The notes: generated by a model not told the origin, from the sequence alone. DNA of 64,000 nucleotides from Akkermansia muciniphila (GCA_945874895.1 CAMCIC010000003.1:1-64000); one strand, 5' to 3'; counted from the first letter of the stretch, positions 1-7,985 are shown. Numbers and translations: made by a program.

Positions 1-83
1 CCGTCTTGGTTCAAAACACACAGGGCGTGCTTCTTATCGCCGAGATCGAGACCGATGGTGATGGATGGAATTTGTGTTTTCAT
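1..83 (-). CDS. IS110-family transposase, N-terminal fragment cut by window edge
   Basis: Reading the complement from an ATG at 83 to the window edge gives 27 residues starting MKTQIPSITIGLDLGDKKHA. The GLDLGDK stretch matches the first catalytic motif (first Asp of the DEDD, RuvC-like domain) of IS110/IS1111 transposases. IS110 elements are mobilised by this DEDD recombinase, in the studied IS621 case guided by a bridge RNA made from the element's own end. Only the first motif is visible; the rest lies outside the window, so intactness cannot be judged. It is seen only on the complement, and the plus-strand reading frame over the same bases is a shadow. Confidence 0.75.
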   Translation of the reverse strand, partial: MKTQIPSITIGLDLGDKKHALCVLNQD

Positions 84-130
84 GGCAGTGAGGATTGTAT
101 CACAGCGCTCACGCGCTGCCAGTCACTGCC
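84..130 (-). promoter_or_regulatory. Transposase promoter embedded in nested inverted repeats (IS110 end)
   Basis: On the minus strand a promoter-like pair CTGGCA (117-122) / TACAAT (94-99) with a 17-nt spacer ends 10 nt before the transposase ATG. The same segment carries a perfect 8-bp inverted repeat (84-91 with 123-130) enclosing a perfect 6-bp hairpin (103-108 with 113-118). In IS110-group elements the non-coding end upstream of the transposase contains the promoter and the bridge-RNA gene. This segment is a candidate for part of that end; the outer boundary of the element was not identified. Confidence 0.4.
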
Positions 131-189
131 TTCTCATCTAATCTTGTTCGGCTTGGGTTGCGTCTTTGATCGGTTTGGTGTCATGGGAA

Positions 190-498
190 TCACTTCAAAA
201 GTTCGGCAAGAAATATCAAAAGACCTGAAGCTAATATAAGAATGATAAGACCCATGTTCAGGTAGAGCGGGACACGGAGGCATCGATCAGCACGATCCTT
301 CCATAGGCGAATAGTGTAACCGATAGCGGCAAGAAATCCGACTACTATGGCTATCTCAAAATAACCATGCGTGTAGCGAAAAATATCTGGACGAGTGGCT
401 CCAAGGAAATGCCCGACAATCAGCGGAACGACCGCCAGAATAGGAGGCCAGCAGTAGGTGGCGGGATGCCTCGAAGAATTGTCGCTAGCTGGTTCCAT
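190..498 (-). CDS. Small hypothetical membrane protein
   Basis: I do not recognise this family. From the ATG at 498 the product is 102 residues with about three hydrophobic helices: one near residues 18-35, one around 48-70 (centre AIVVGFLAAIGY) and a strongly hydrophobic C-terminal one (GLIILILASGLLIFL). The frame stays open upstream to a TTG at 573, but those 25 residues are hydrophilic and have no ribosome-binding site. It lies between the insertion-sequence end and bioD, all on the minus strand. Bases 499-794 upstream hold no other convincing gene. Confidence 0.45.
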   Translation of the reverse strand: MEPASDNSSRHPATYCWPPILAVVPLIVGHFLGATRPDIFRYTHGYFEIAIVVGFLAAIGYTIRLWKDRADRCLRVPLYLNMGLIILILASGLLIFLAELLK

Positions 499-794
499 TT
501 CTGCCGAACAGTATTTATTCGTATCCCATTTGACCGTTATATCAAGTAGGCATTTCGCTAGAGAAAAAAGCAAAGATTCCTTGATGCTGCAAGGAATATC
601 TCAAAAAACGTTATTATATCAGGCAGGTTTATCTGGCAGTGGAGGGACGGGAATATCTTTTCTGATATACGAACGCTGCCACTATGATTTCATCGTTTCG
701 GTTGGTAGCGGGGGCGTGGTTTTGCGTGGTTGTGGAGAAAACACGGCGATCAAGCGAGGGAAACGATGGACCATGATTCCGCTTGGTTTTTTCT

Positions 795-822
795 GATGCG
801 GACTCAAGTCCGCGCTCCAATT
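795..822. repeat. Dispersed palindromic repeat, short copy
   Basis: GATGCGGACT (795-804), a 2-nt loop, AGTCCGC (807-813), then G-CTCC-A-ATT. The arms form a perfect 7-bp stem. The same outer blocks, GATGCGGACT and AGTCCGCnCTCCnATT, recur at 54985-55042 around a longer loop. Both copies lie on the 3' side of a minus-strand gene (bioD here, ppdK there) in the same orientation. This resembles a REP-type element. Two copies in 64 kb suggest a genome-wide family, but that is inference. Confidence 0.6.
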
Positions 823-856
823 GCCCTCTTTCACCGATGGCAGAGATTAGCGCATC

Positions 857-1489
857 TCAGGCTCCTGTGAGCCAGTCCGTCTCGATCCAATCCTGCGAGT
901 GGATCACTTCCGTGAGCAGTGGGGTTTTTGCCACTTGTGGGATGCAGTTTTTGTTGGAGATGATGGCGGTATCGAATTCATCCACGAGGTGATTGAGGAT
1001 GATTCCGCGCAGATTCATGCCGCGAGCGCGGATCGACTGGCAAGAAAGCACGGTGTGATTGATGGCTCCCAAACGGTTCGCCACTACCAGCACCACAGGC
1101 AACCCGAGATCCGCAGCGAGATCGGCTGTGGAGTAATTCGCGGTGATCGGCACTTCCCAACCGCCGCAGCCCTCGACCAGGACCAGTTCGTGCTCGGCGG
1201 CGAGAATCCTGTAACCGGCGATGAGGGCCTCCACATCGATGCTGGTATTTTCCAACTGTGCCGCCACCCACGGGGCGACAGGGGTTTTCAGCCACACCGG
1301 ATTCACTTGCTCTAGGGGCAGTCCGCCTGAAGCTGCGGCCAGGATGTGGGCGTCATCACGATCACCGCAAACGATCGGTTTGTAGCCCACCGCGTCAATG
1401 CCATCAGCACGCAGGGAGTCTAACAAAATTTTTGTCGTATGGGTTTTTCCCACACCTGTATCGGTTCCGGCGATAAAACAATTCATCAT
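857..1489 (-). CDS. bioD: Dethiobiotin synthetase
   Basis: ATP-dependent dethiobiotin synthetase converts 7,8-diaminopelargonic acid, CO2 and ATP to dethiobiotin in biotin synthesis. The P-loop GTDTGVGKT sits at the extreme N-terminus, followed by YKPIVCG and the LVEGCGGWEVP segment typical of BioD, then VVANRLGAINH near residue 140. The ATG pair at 1489/1486 gives a family-like N-terminus (MMNCFIAGTDTG). A GTG at 1510 would add seven residues and overlap the preceding gene. No other biotin genes are nearby. It is the last gene of the cdaA operon, an unusual pairing whose reason is unclear. Confidence 0.9.
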   Translation of the reverse strand: MMNCFIAGTDTGVGKTHTTKILLDSLRADGIDAVGYKPIVCGDRDDAHILAAASGGLPLEQVNPVWLKTPVAPWVAAQLENTSIDVEALIAGYRILAAEHELVLVEGCGGWEVPITANYSTADLAADLGLPVVLVVANRLGAINHTVLSCQSIRARGMNLRGIILNHLVDEFDTAIISNKNCIPQVAKTPLLTEVIHSQDWIETDWLTGA

Positions 1490-1502
1490 GCGAAGGGGGC
1501 GG

Positions 1503-1802
1503 TCACTCACTGGTAGTTGGGGTTGCTGCCGGGTTTTGTTCTTCTTCCACCACTTTGGCCTTAGGCGCGTTCTCGGTCATGGTCTTGTCGATCTTTTGCT
1601 GCAAGATGGATACTTCCAACAATTTTTGCTGCATTTCTCTTTGTAGGTTCTGCTGCTGCAACTGCTGGTCACGTGCTTGTTCAGAAATGAAGCGGAATCC
1701 ATCGCCATCATTGATGTGCTTGTGAATCACATACCAAATCGCGTAAGCAGCCACGAGCGAGGCGATTTTAGCCGGCCAGTTCTTTGTCAGTGATGTTTTC
1801 AT
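1503..1802 (-). CDS. Short membrane-anchored protein, YbbR/CdaR-like N-terminus
   Basis: The 99-residue protein opens with NWPAKIASLVAAYAIWYVIH, resembling the N-terminal helix of YbbR/CdaR proteins, and continues as a glutamine-rich predicted coiled coil (about 42-75) and an Ala/Pro/Thr tail. It has no YbbR repeat domains. It starts inside the last 35 bases of cdaA. In Firmicutes the gene after cdaA is cdaR, whose product binds and tunes the cyclase, so position and anchor suggest a reduced regulator. The functional link is inference; a generic single-pass coiled-coil protein is the alternative. Confidence 0.7.
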   Translation of the reverse strand: MKTSLTKNWPAKIASLVAAYAIWYVIHKHINDGDGFRFISEQARDQQLQQQNLQREMQQKLLEVSILQQKIDKTMTENAPKAKVVEEEQNPAATPTTSE

Positions 1803-2571
1803 CTTGAGCAGGTGAGGAGAGAAATAGGGCTTCGAGACGGGTGCGGAAATCTTCTGCGCTCGTGGTGCGTATCATTTCGCCATCCACACAAAGTGAGATG
1901 CTACCGGTTTCTTCGGACACAACGACAACTACGCAGTCGGCTTCTTCGGAAACACCTATGGCCGCGCGGTGGCGGAGACCGATCGATCGATCGCCCAGTT
2001 CTTTTTGGCTAACGGGAAAAACGCAAGCAGCACCGGCCACCCGATCCTGGGCGATGATCATCGCGCCGTCGTGCAATGGCGCTTTGGGATGAAACACCGC
2101 CAAGGCCAGTTCCGGAGAAAAGATGGCGTCCATTTTGACGCCGGTATCAAGATAGGGGCGCAGGCTGATGCCTCGCTCGATCGCAAAAAGTGCACCCAGT
2201 CGTTTTTTTGATAGGGTGATAACCGCATCGGCAAAGGTTTCTAAGAACGCAAGCTTGCGGTTGGTGGAAAACAGGAACAAACGGCTGCTGCCCAGTTTCG
2301 CGAGGGCATTGCGCAGTTCAGGTTGGAAGATAACGATCAAGGCAAGGGCCAGCGCTGCGGCGGCGCGGGTGATGATCCAGCCGATGACCTGGAAGGAGAA
2401 CAGTTGGGAAATGAGCGTGAGAAAGATCAGGATCGATGCCAAACCCACCAAAATGCGGGCGCCACGGGTGGACTTGAAGGCACGGAAGATCTGATAGACC
2501 CCCAGGGCGAGAATCAAAATCTCGATGGCATTGCGCCAGTGTTCCGAAATCCATTTTCCAATTTCCGCCAT
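1768..2571 (-). CDS. cdaA: Diadenylate cyclase CdaA
   Basis: Synthesises the second messenger c-di-AMP from two ATP at the inner membrane. The 267-residue protein has three N-terminal membrane helices (about 17-35, 42-60, 63-83) and a DisA_N cyclase domain with both signature motifs: DGAMII (about residue 168) and RHRAAIG (about residue 201). Length and layout match CdaA/YbbP. It is first in a minus-strand operon with the short YbbR-like protein (35-bp overlap) and bioD. c-di-AMP usually controls potassium and osmotic balance; no c-di-AMP phosphodiesterase is visible in the window. Confidence 0.92.
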   Translation of the reverse strand: MAEIGKWISEHWRNAIEILILALGVYQIFRAFKSTRGARILVGLASILIFLTLISQLFSFQVIGWIITRAAAALALALIVIFQPELRNALAKLGSSRLFLFSTNRKLAFLETFADAVITLSKKRLGALFAIERGISLRPYLDTGVKMDAIFSPELALAVFHPKAPLHDGAMIIAQDRVAGAACVFPVSQKELGDRSIGLRHRAAIGVSEEADCVVVVVSEETGSISLCVDGEMIRTTSAEDFRTRLEALFLSSPAQDENITDKELAG

Positions 2572-2648
2572 GTGCGGGCAATGTAAACCTTGGCAGGGGT
2601 ATTGTCACTTTGATTCTTAGCGGAAAATCGATGACGGTGACTCGGTTC

Positions 2649-2677
2649 TTGTCAAAGAGACCCGTTCCCGCTATCTT
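2649..2677 (+). promoter_or_regulatory. Promoter of the fumarylacetoacetase-family gene
   Basis: TTGTCA (2649-2654), 17-nt spacer, TATCTT (2672-2677). The -10 box ends 6 nt before the ATG at 2684, so a start at the usual distance would give an essentially leaderless mRNA. The same geometry occurs before several other genes in this window. Confidence 0.5.
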
Positions 2678-2683
2678 CTATTC

Positions 2684-3535
2684 ATGAAATTGATTCGTCA
2701 TGGTGATATCGGACGCGAGGAACCGGGGGTTTTGTTGCCGGATGGACGGCGCATCGATGCCAGTGAGGAGTTCAACGACTACGACGAGGGTTTTTTCGCC
2801 ATGGGTGGTATGGAGTCGCTCGCGCAGTGGGTGGAAGACGGTTGTGTGGGCGGGCGTGAGATTCCTTCGATGGCACGCATCGGACCGCCAGTGGACCGGC
2901 CATCCAAGATCGTGTGTGTCGGGAAAAATTACCTCGATCACGCCAAGGAGTTTGGTGAAGGAATCCCCACCGAGCCCGTGTTGTTCATGAAGGCTTCGTC
3001 CTGCTGGTCAGGGCCGTATGATGAAATCATACGGCCACGCGGTGCGGAGAAGCTCGATTACGAGGTGGAACTGGCGGTGGTCATTGGGCAAACCATGAGT
3101 CACGTGAGCGAGGAGGATGCCCTTTCGTATGTGGCGGGTTACTCGGTCTTTTGTGATTATTCCGAGCGCGCTTACCAAAAGGAAATGGGCGGGCAGTGGA
3201 TGAAAGGAAAAAGTTATGACCGTTTCGGTCCCATCGGTCCCTGGTTGGTTCCAGCCTCGCAAGTGCCCGATCCGCAAGCTTTGCGTTTGTGGACCAAGGT
3301 CAATGGAGAGCTGAGACAAAACGGTTACACGGGTGACATGATGTTTCCTGTGAAAATGGTGCTCAGCTACATCAGTCGGTTCATGACGTTGTTACCCGGT
3401 GATGTGGTTGCTACCGGCACTCCGTCGGGCGTGGCCATGGGTATGAATCCGCCCAAGTACTTGCAACCCGGAGATTATGTTGAACTCGGCATCGACGGGC
3501 TGGGTGAGATGGGTCAGCGAGTCGTAGCCGGCTAG
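2684..3535 (+). CDS. Fumarylacetoacetate hydrolase-family protein
   Basis: This 283-residue protein has the FAH C-C-bond hydrolase fold. Family marks include VGKNYLDHAKE (about 85), PVLFMKASS, the metal-site segment DYEVELAVVIG (about 124-134), KGKSYDRFGPIGPW and the late MTLLPGDVVATGTPSGVAMG. Relatives hydrolyse acylpyruvates, including 2,4-diketo-3-deoxy-L-fuconate in non-phosphorylating fucose/rhamnose breakdown. That would fit the deoxyhexose theme of the microcompartment operon, but sequence alone does not fix the substrate. It is transcribed alone and converges on the alpha/beta hydrolase, with only 5 bases between the stop codons. Confidence 0.88.
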   Translation: MKLIRHGDIGREEPGVLLPDGRRIDASEEFNDYDEGFFAMGGMESLAQWVEDGCVGGREIPSMARIGPPVDRPSKIVCVGKNYLDHAKEFGEGIPTEPVLFMKASSCWSGPYDEIIRPRGAEKLDYEVELAVVIGQTMSHVSEEDALSYVAGYSVFCDYSERAYQKEMGGQWMKGKSYDRFGPIGPWLVPASQVPDPQALRLWTKVNGELRQNGYTGDMMFPVKMVLSYISRFMTLLPGDVVATGTPSGVAMGMNPPKYLQPGDYVELGIDGLGEMGQRVVAG

Positions 3536-3540
3536 CGTCG

Positions 3541-4383
3541 TTATTTCGATCCGTCGTCTTCCTTCTTGGGCAAAAGTTGATGCCTTTGCAGAAATCCTTC
3601 CATCGCCTGCATCGTAAGGTCGTGATGAGTAGGACTGCAGTTGAAATTGAAGAACCGATGATCCACCGCTTCGTATTCGATCACATCCACTTTGTTGCCT
3701 TTCCATCTCATCCAACGGCGAAAGGAATGCACCGGTTCGAGGGGCGTGATTCGGTCATTTTTTGCATGCAGGAAAAGCATGGGGGGCAATTTGCGGCGTG
3801 TCATTTTCAGCGGACTGTTCGCCTTGGCAGCGGAGCGTGAGCCGAATCGCGAGACATGATCCGTCCCGGAGGACGTATCTACGAGCGCGCTGAACAGAAC
3901 CAAGGCTTGAGGTCGTGAATCTAGGCCTTCATCGTTGCGAGGATGTTTTCTCATGGCCGCGTGCAGAGCGAGCAACGCCCCGCCTGCGGCACCCGCCAGC
4001 ACGACTTTCTGTGGGTCGATGCCCAAGGTGGATGCGTTTTTTTTGGCGGCAATGATCAGGTCCTGTGCGTCTTCAATCGCATCCAACGGGCTGCTTTGAT
4101 GTCGCGAGCTCACGCGTGTTTCCGCCGCGATGCAAACACAGCCGCGCTCAGCAAAGTAGAGACATTGGGTAGCGAATTGAGTTGCCGCGTAGGCATCCCA
4201 GAAACCGCCGTGAAAAAAAATCAGCAGGGTGGTGGGTGGTCCCTGAGGGGGGTCTAATGGAAAAAAGACATGGGCATGTAGGTCGCCCTGCTCGGTTTTT
4301 TTGTAGCAAAAAGTGGTGGCGTCTTTCAGGAGCTCGCGATCGCGCGTGGGGCCGAAAGCGGGTAGTTGCGTAAGGATGCTCAT
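3541..4383 (-). CDS. Alpha/beta hydrolase-fold protein lacking the canonical nucleophile serine
   Basis: A 280-residue cytosolic protein with the carboxylesterase/dienelactone-hydrolase layout. It has an oxyanion-hole segment FFHGGFWD (about 53-60), a nucleophile-elbow region VVLAGAAGGALLAL, a late Asp in KNDRITPLE and a His in DHRFF. The elbow reads G-A-A-G-G where active enzymes have G-x-S-x-G, and the codons (GGT GCC GCA GGC GGG) are unambiguous. Asp and His remain. It may be a non-catalytic binding protein or use another residue. Downstream of the NodT-type gene on the same strand, 11 bases away, it may be co-transcribed. Confidence 0.75.
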   Translation of the reverse strand: MSILTQLPAFGPTRDRELLKDATTFCYKKTEQGDLHAHVFFPLDPPQGPPTTLLIFFHGGFWDAYAATQFATQCLYFAERGCVCIAAETRVSSRHQSSPLDAIEDAQDLIIAAKKNASTLGIDPQKVVLAGAAGGALLALHAAMRKHPRNDEGLDSRPQALVLFSALVDTSSGTDHVSRFGSRSAAKANSPLKMTRRKLPPMLFLHAKNDRITPLEPVHSFRRWMRWKGNKVDVIEYEAVDHRFFNFNCSPTHHDLTMQAMEGFLQRHQLLPKKEDDGSK

Positions 4384-4394
4384 GAAATGTGCAA

Positions 4395-5780
4395 TTACCA
4401 GGATCCGCCCAGTGCTTTGATCAGATTGGTGGTGATGGCGAGTCGCTGCGCACGCAGTGATGCGGCAAGACGCTGAGTGCTCAGCAGTGTGCGCTCGGCA
4501 TCAACCACTTCGAGAAAGCTCACCAGACCGGCGGAAAACCGCTGACGTGAGAGGTCTAGTGCTTGCTGCGCAGCAAGCACTGCTTCGTTTTGTGCTTCTT
4601 CTTGGCGGCGAAGAAAGTCGAGCCCTGTGAGGCCGTCCTCTGTCTCGCGCAGGGCGACGAGAACGGATTGTTTGTAATCGAGCGATGCTGCCTGATGGCG
4701 AGCTACGGCCGCATCATAGTGGGCGCGGATTCTTTTTTGGCCGAGGATGGGATAAGTGAGTGAGGAGCCCAAGGACCAAACGATGGAATCGGCGCGGAAG
4801 AGCCTATCGGAATCCTGGGCTGCGAGGCCTCCACCAGCCCGCAAGTTGAGGCTCGGGTAGAAGGCCGCCTTGGCAACACCAATCTCGGCATTGGCTGCGG
4901 CCACAGTGCGCTCGGCGGCATACAGATCGGGACGGCGGAGCAGCAAGTCGGAGGGGATTCCAGCAGGGATGCCCGGTGGCTTGGGCAGTTTCGCCTCAGC
5001 TGGGATTGAGAAACGGCCCGCGTTGCGACCGGTGAGAACAGCCAGCGCATTGACGAGCTCCGAGCGATTTCGATCGACGCCGATCAGCTCCGCTTCGAGT
5101 TGAGCGACCTCGGTCTGGGCCTTAGCGACATCCATGGCATTGACGGTGCCAGCGCGAAAGCGTGCCTCCACCAGTGTCTGCGATTCTTTGCGCAGCGCGA
5201 TGCTATTGACCAACAGGGCTCGGTCGGCATCGATCGCGCGCAGCGCCCAATAGGTTTGCGCGGTATCCGCTGTGAGTGTGAGTTGGGTGGCGATGAGGCT
5301 GGCTTGGGCGACGGCTTCGCGGGCATTCGCTCCTTCGACCTCTCGGCGCACCTTGCCCCATACATCGACTTCGTAGGACAGTTCCATGGGAAGACTGAAG
5401 TTATTGACCTGGAGGTTGTTGCCGCGGCCGAAGATGAACTTGCTGCGGCTCACATTGCCGTTGAAATCGAGCGAGGGCAGGACTGCAGTGCGGCTCGCTC
5501 GGCTCAGCGCGCGCGCTTCATGCAGACGCGCGGTGGCGGCCTGCAGACTGAGATTTTGTGCCGCGGTAGCACTGGCGAGATCGTTCAGAGTGGTATCACC
5601 GAAAACCCGCCACCAAGGGTTGTTTTCATCGAGCTTGGGTGCGCTGGTGCGTTTCCACTGGATGCCGTTGTGAGAAAACGAAGCGGGCAAATTCGTTTGC
5701 GGGCTTTCATGATTCGGTCCCACAGCTTGACAGCCGATCAGCAGGATGGTGGAGACCAGCACGATTGAGGAATATTTCAC
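4395..5780 (-). CDS. RND efflux outer-membrane lipoprotein, NodT/OprM type
   Basis: A TolC-like trimeric channel component for drug or solvent efflux. The 461-residue precursor has a lipoprotein signal ending LLIGC (Cys about 17), the typical AVGPNHESP segment, and two outer-membrane-efflux repeats rich in long Ala/Gln/Arg helices. The second includes RRPDLYAAERTVAAANAEIGVAKAAFYPSL-type sequence (about 283-312). The start is GTG at 5780. No membrane-fusion protein or RND pump gene lies nearby, so its inner-membrane partner must be encoded elsewhere. The alpha/beta hydrolase gene follows at 11 bases. Confidence 0.9.
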   Translation of the reverse strand: MKYSSIVLVSTILLIGCQAVGPNHESPQTNLPASFSHNGIQWKRTSAPKLDENNPWWRVFGDTTLNDLASATAAQNLSLQAATARLHEARALSRASRTAVLPSLDFNGNVSRSKFIFGRGNNLQVNNFSLPMELSYEVDVWGKVRREVEGANAREAVAQASLIATQLTLTADTAQTYWALRAIDADRALLVNSIALRKESQTLVEARFRAGTVNAMDVAKAQTEVAQLEAELIGVDRNRSELVNALAVLTGRNAGRFSIPAEAKLPKPPGIPAGIPSDLLLRRPDLYAAERTVAAANAEIGVAKAAFYPSLNLRAGGGLAAQDSDRLFRADSIVWSLGSSLTYPILGQKRIRAHYDAAVARHQAASLDYKQSVLVALRETEDGLTGLDFLRRQEEAQNEAVLAAQQALDLSRQRFSAGLVSFLEVVDAERTLLSTQRLAASLRAQRLAITTNLIKALGGSW

Positions 5781-5786
5781 TTGCGA

Positions 5787-5814
5787 AGTATGCTTTCAAA
5801 GCCTGATCGCGCAA
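5787..5814 (-). promoter_or_regulatory. Promoter of the NodT-type efflux gene
   Basis: On the minus strand TTGCGC (5809-5814), 16-nt spacer, CATACT (5787-5792). The -10 box ends 6 nt before the GTG start at 5780, again a near-leaderless arrangement. No Shine-Dalgarno sequence is present. Confidence 0.4.
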
Positions 5815-5913
5815 GAGTAAGATGCGATAAAGTGGAGTGCGAAAAATTTCTACGATTTTGCATTTTGCGATTGAATTCCTCCGCTGTATGGGTTTTCCTT
5901 TGCCTCCCTGAAC

Positions 5914-5993
5914 GGCGGTTTGGCGGAATTGGTAGACGCGCTCGACTCAAAATCGAGTACTAATGTGTGTGGGTTCGAGTCCCACAGCCGCTA
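5914..5993 (+). tRNA. tRNA-Leu (CAA)
   Basis: Acceptor arms GGCGGTT/AGCCGCT pair throughout (with G-U at 1-72 and 6-67). The D arm contains AATTGGTAGA, the anticodon stem CTCGA/TCGAG encloses CTCAAAA with anticodon CAA at 5948-5950, and the T arm is GTGGG-TTCGAGT-CCCAC. There is a class II variable arm and discriminator A. The 3' CCA is not encoded. A possible promoter, TTGCGA (5865-5870) with TATGGG (5887-5892), lies upstream. Confidence 0.95.
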
Positions 5994-6035
5994 TTTTCTC
6001 TTTGATGACGATTCTCTAGTGAGAATCGTATTTTT

Positions 6036-6329
6036 TTACCCATCCTCCCGCGCTGCGCGTTCGGCTTCTTCTTCGTGGGAATGGATTTGCAGAGAGAACT
6101 GGACATTTTCGCGATCGGCGGCGGCTTTCATGACGCTGCGAATGGCGGAGGCGGTGAAGCCGTTGCGACCGATCAGTAGCGCAACGTCCGAGGAAGCGAG
6201 AATGAGGCGGAAGCGCAGGCGGTTCGGCCCAACCTCGGCGACGCGGAGCTGCGCTTGGTCCGGATGTTCGATCAGTTGCACAGCGTAATATTGCAGAAAC
6301 GAACGAAGTTGGTTGGCCACGGTTTGCAT
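6036..6329 (-). CDS. KH-domain RNA-binding protein, KhpA/YlqC-like
   Basis: A small KH-domain protein. The RNA-binding loop is LIGRNGFTASAIRSVMKAA, in which I-G-R-N-G-F provides the GxxG-type turn seen in YlqC/KhpA. KhpA binds RNA, often with KhpB, and affects cell-wall and growth regulation in Gram-positives; its role here is unknown. From the ATG at 6329 (MQTVANQLRSF) the product is 97 residues, close to the family length plus an acidic tail. The frame remains open to an ATG at 6452, but that extension looks unlike the family and enters the divergent promoter region. Confidence 0.75.
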   Translation of the reverse strand: MQTVANQLRSFLQYYAVQLIEHPDQAQLRVAEVGPNRLRFRLILASSDVALLIGRNGFTASAIRSVMKAAADRENVQFSLQIHSHEEEAERAAREDG

Positions 6330-6467
6330 GCTGACAATCTGCAACAGCGCAGGATTTCCTGCAAGGGAAAATGCTGAGTCGAACGGGATCTTGTGATTTC
6401 CGAGATTTTTGACTTTTGTGCAACTTTTTCTATCGAATGGCGTTCTATCCATGAATCCAATTTTATC

Positions 6468-7985
6468 ATGCTACCGAAAGCCGAAAATCAATGGACATGG
6501 GAGGAAGCGGCGCACTTGCTGAATCGAGCGGGTTTCGGCGGGAATCCGCAGGAAATTTCCCAACTCCACGCGCTGGGTCGTCACAAGGCGGTGGACTTTT
6601 TGCTCCATCCTACAGAAGCCATCGATTTCCTGCCCGCACCTGAGTGGACCACTCCTGAAAAACGTCAGGAAGCAGCTCGCGAACGCTTTGCCGCGTTTCG
6701 CGACAATCGCAAAACGATGCCGGGCATGACCCTGGAGGAGGCGGACCGCAAGCGCCGGGAAATCGCACAAAAATTTCAGCAACTGGAGCGACGCGAGGGA
6801 CTCGAAGCCCAAGACTGGTGGCTTGATCGCATGTTCCGCACACAAGCGCCCTTGCGTGAAAAAATGACCTTGTTCTGGCACGACCACTTCGCTACCAGCG
6901 CCCAGAAGGTCAGGGAATCCTCACTGCTGTTTGATCAGAATGTGACATTTCGCAAGCATGCCTTAGGGAATTTTAAGCAACTGACCCACACCATGGCCAA
7001 GGACCCGGCGATGATGTTATACCTTGATTTGCAGACCTCGAAAAAAGGCAAGCCTAACGAAAACTTCGCCCGTGAGGTGATGGAGCTTTTTACCCTGGGG
7101 CAGGGGAATTACTCCGAGGAGGACATCCGTCAAGCGGCGCGCGCTTTCACGGGGTATGACATCAACCGCTTCATGGGAACTGTCAGCCACAGCAAGCGCA
7201 ACTGGGATGATGGGGAAAAAACATTCCTTGGTCAGAAGGGAAAGTTCGATGCTGATGGCATCATCGATGTGATTTTCCAACAACCCCAGGCATCCAGGTA
7301 TGTATCCATGAAATTGTGGGAATACTTCGCCTATGAAAATCCACCCGAGACTGCGGTGGAGGATCTCGCAAAGACCTTCCGCGAAGCCAACTTTGAGTTG
7401 GTGCCCCTGTTGCGCGAGATTTTTCTGTCGAAAGAATTTTATTCCGCGGACTGCATGAGCAATCAAATCAAAAGCCCGGTGTCGTTTTTCATCCAAACGC
7501 TCAAGCAGCTCGAGGTGCCGAGTTTGCCCAAAGGTTATGCGCTCTATGTGCAAAGCCAGTTGGGTCAAATTCTGTTTGCTCCACCCAATGTGGCCGGCTG
7601 GGACTGGGGCAAGGCTTGGATCAATACCAACACACTGCTCACGCGTTACCAAATTTCCGGCTTCCTCTGCAAAGGAACGGATGGTGGCACGCCGAATCGA
7701 GACATGGGCAAGGTCCAAGGTTTCGGCAACGGAATGCAGCGCATGGCGGAAATGACCTGGAAGGGCCCGGATTACGATGCCTTGGTGCCGCGCGCCGCGC
7801 GCGAGAATGTCGAGACCATGGTTGATTCGCTGATTCAGCGCCTGTTCCAGCGTCATCTCAGTGGCCATGTGCGTGAACAATTCATCTCTTACGCCACCGA
7901 GAAAAAAGGAGTGATTTTCACCAATCAGGAAGTGGCGGAATTGCTGCACCTGATGATGAGCACGCCCCACTACCAACTCACTTGA
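6468..7985 (+). CDS. DUF1800 domain protein
   Basis: A 505-residue member of the DUF1800 family, recognised by the N-terminal EEAAHLLNRAGFGG motif, the FWHDHFATS segment and the PNENFAREVMELFTLGQGNY block. The biochemical role is unestablished. DUF1800 genes are typically followed by DUF1501 genes, as here (31-bp gap), and the pair is probably one operon. The ATG at 6468 is chosen because family similarity begins at MLPKAENQW. Upstream in-frame codons (to 6393) look non-coding. No Shine-Dalgarno sequence precedes it. Confidence 0.9.
   Translation: MLPKAENQWTWEEAAHLLNRAGFGGNPQEISQLHALGRHKAVDFLLHPTEAIDFLPAPEWTTPEKRQEAARERFAAFRDNRKTMPGMTLEEADRKRREIAQKFQQLERREGLEAQDWWLDRMFRTQAPLREKMTLFWHDHFATSAQKVRESSLLFDQNVTFRKHALGNFKQLTHTMAKDPAMMLYLDLQTSKKGKPNENFAREVMELFTLGQGNYSEEDIRQAARAFTGYDINRFMGTVSHSKRNWDDGEKTFLGQKGKFDADGIIDVIFQQPQASRYVSMKLWEYFAYENPPETAVEDLAKTFREANFELVPLLREIFLSKEFYSADCMSNQIKSPVSFFIQTLKQLEVPSLPKGYALYVQSQLGQILFAPPNVAGWDWGKAWINTNTLLTRYQISGFLCKGTDGGTPNRDMGKVQGFGNGMQRMAEMTWKGPDYDALVPRAARENVETMVDSLIQRLFQRHLSGHVREQFISYATEKKGVIFTNQEVAELLHLMMSTPHYQLT

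Noticed and set aside
458-820. Frames on both strands between the small membrane protein and bioD
   Set aside because: They are short and lack motifs, and they cross the palindromic repeat; no support for a gene.
1978-1997. GATC-repeat run in cdaA
   Set aside because: It lies in coding sequence (conserved region near RHRAAIG) and is explained by codon choice.
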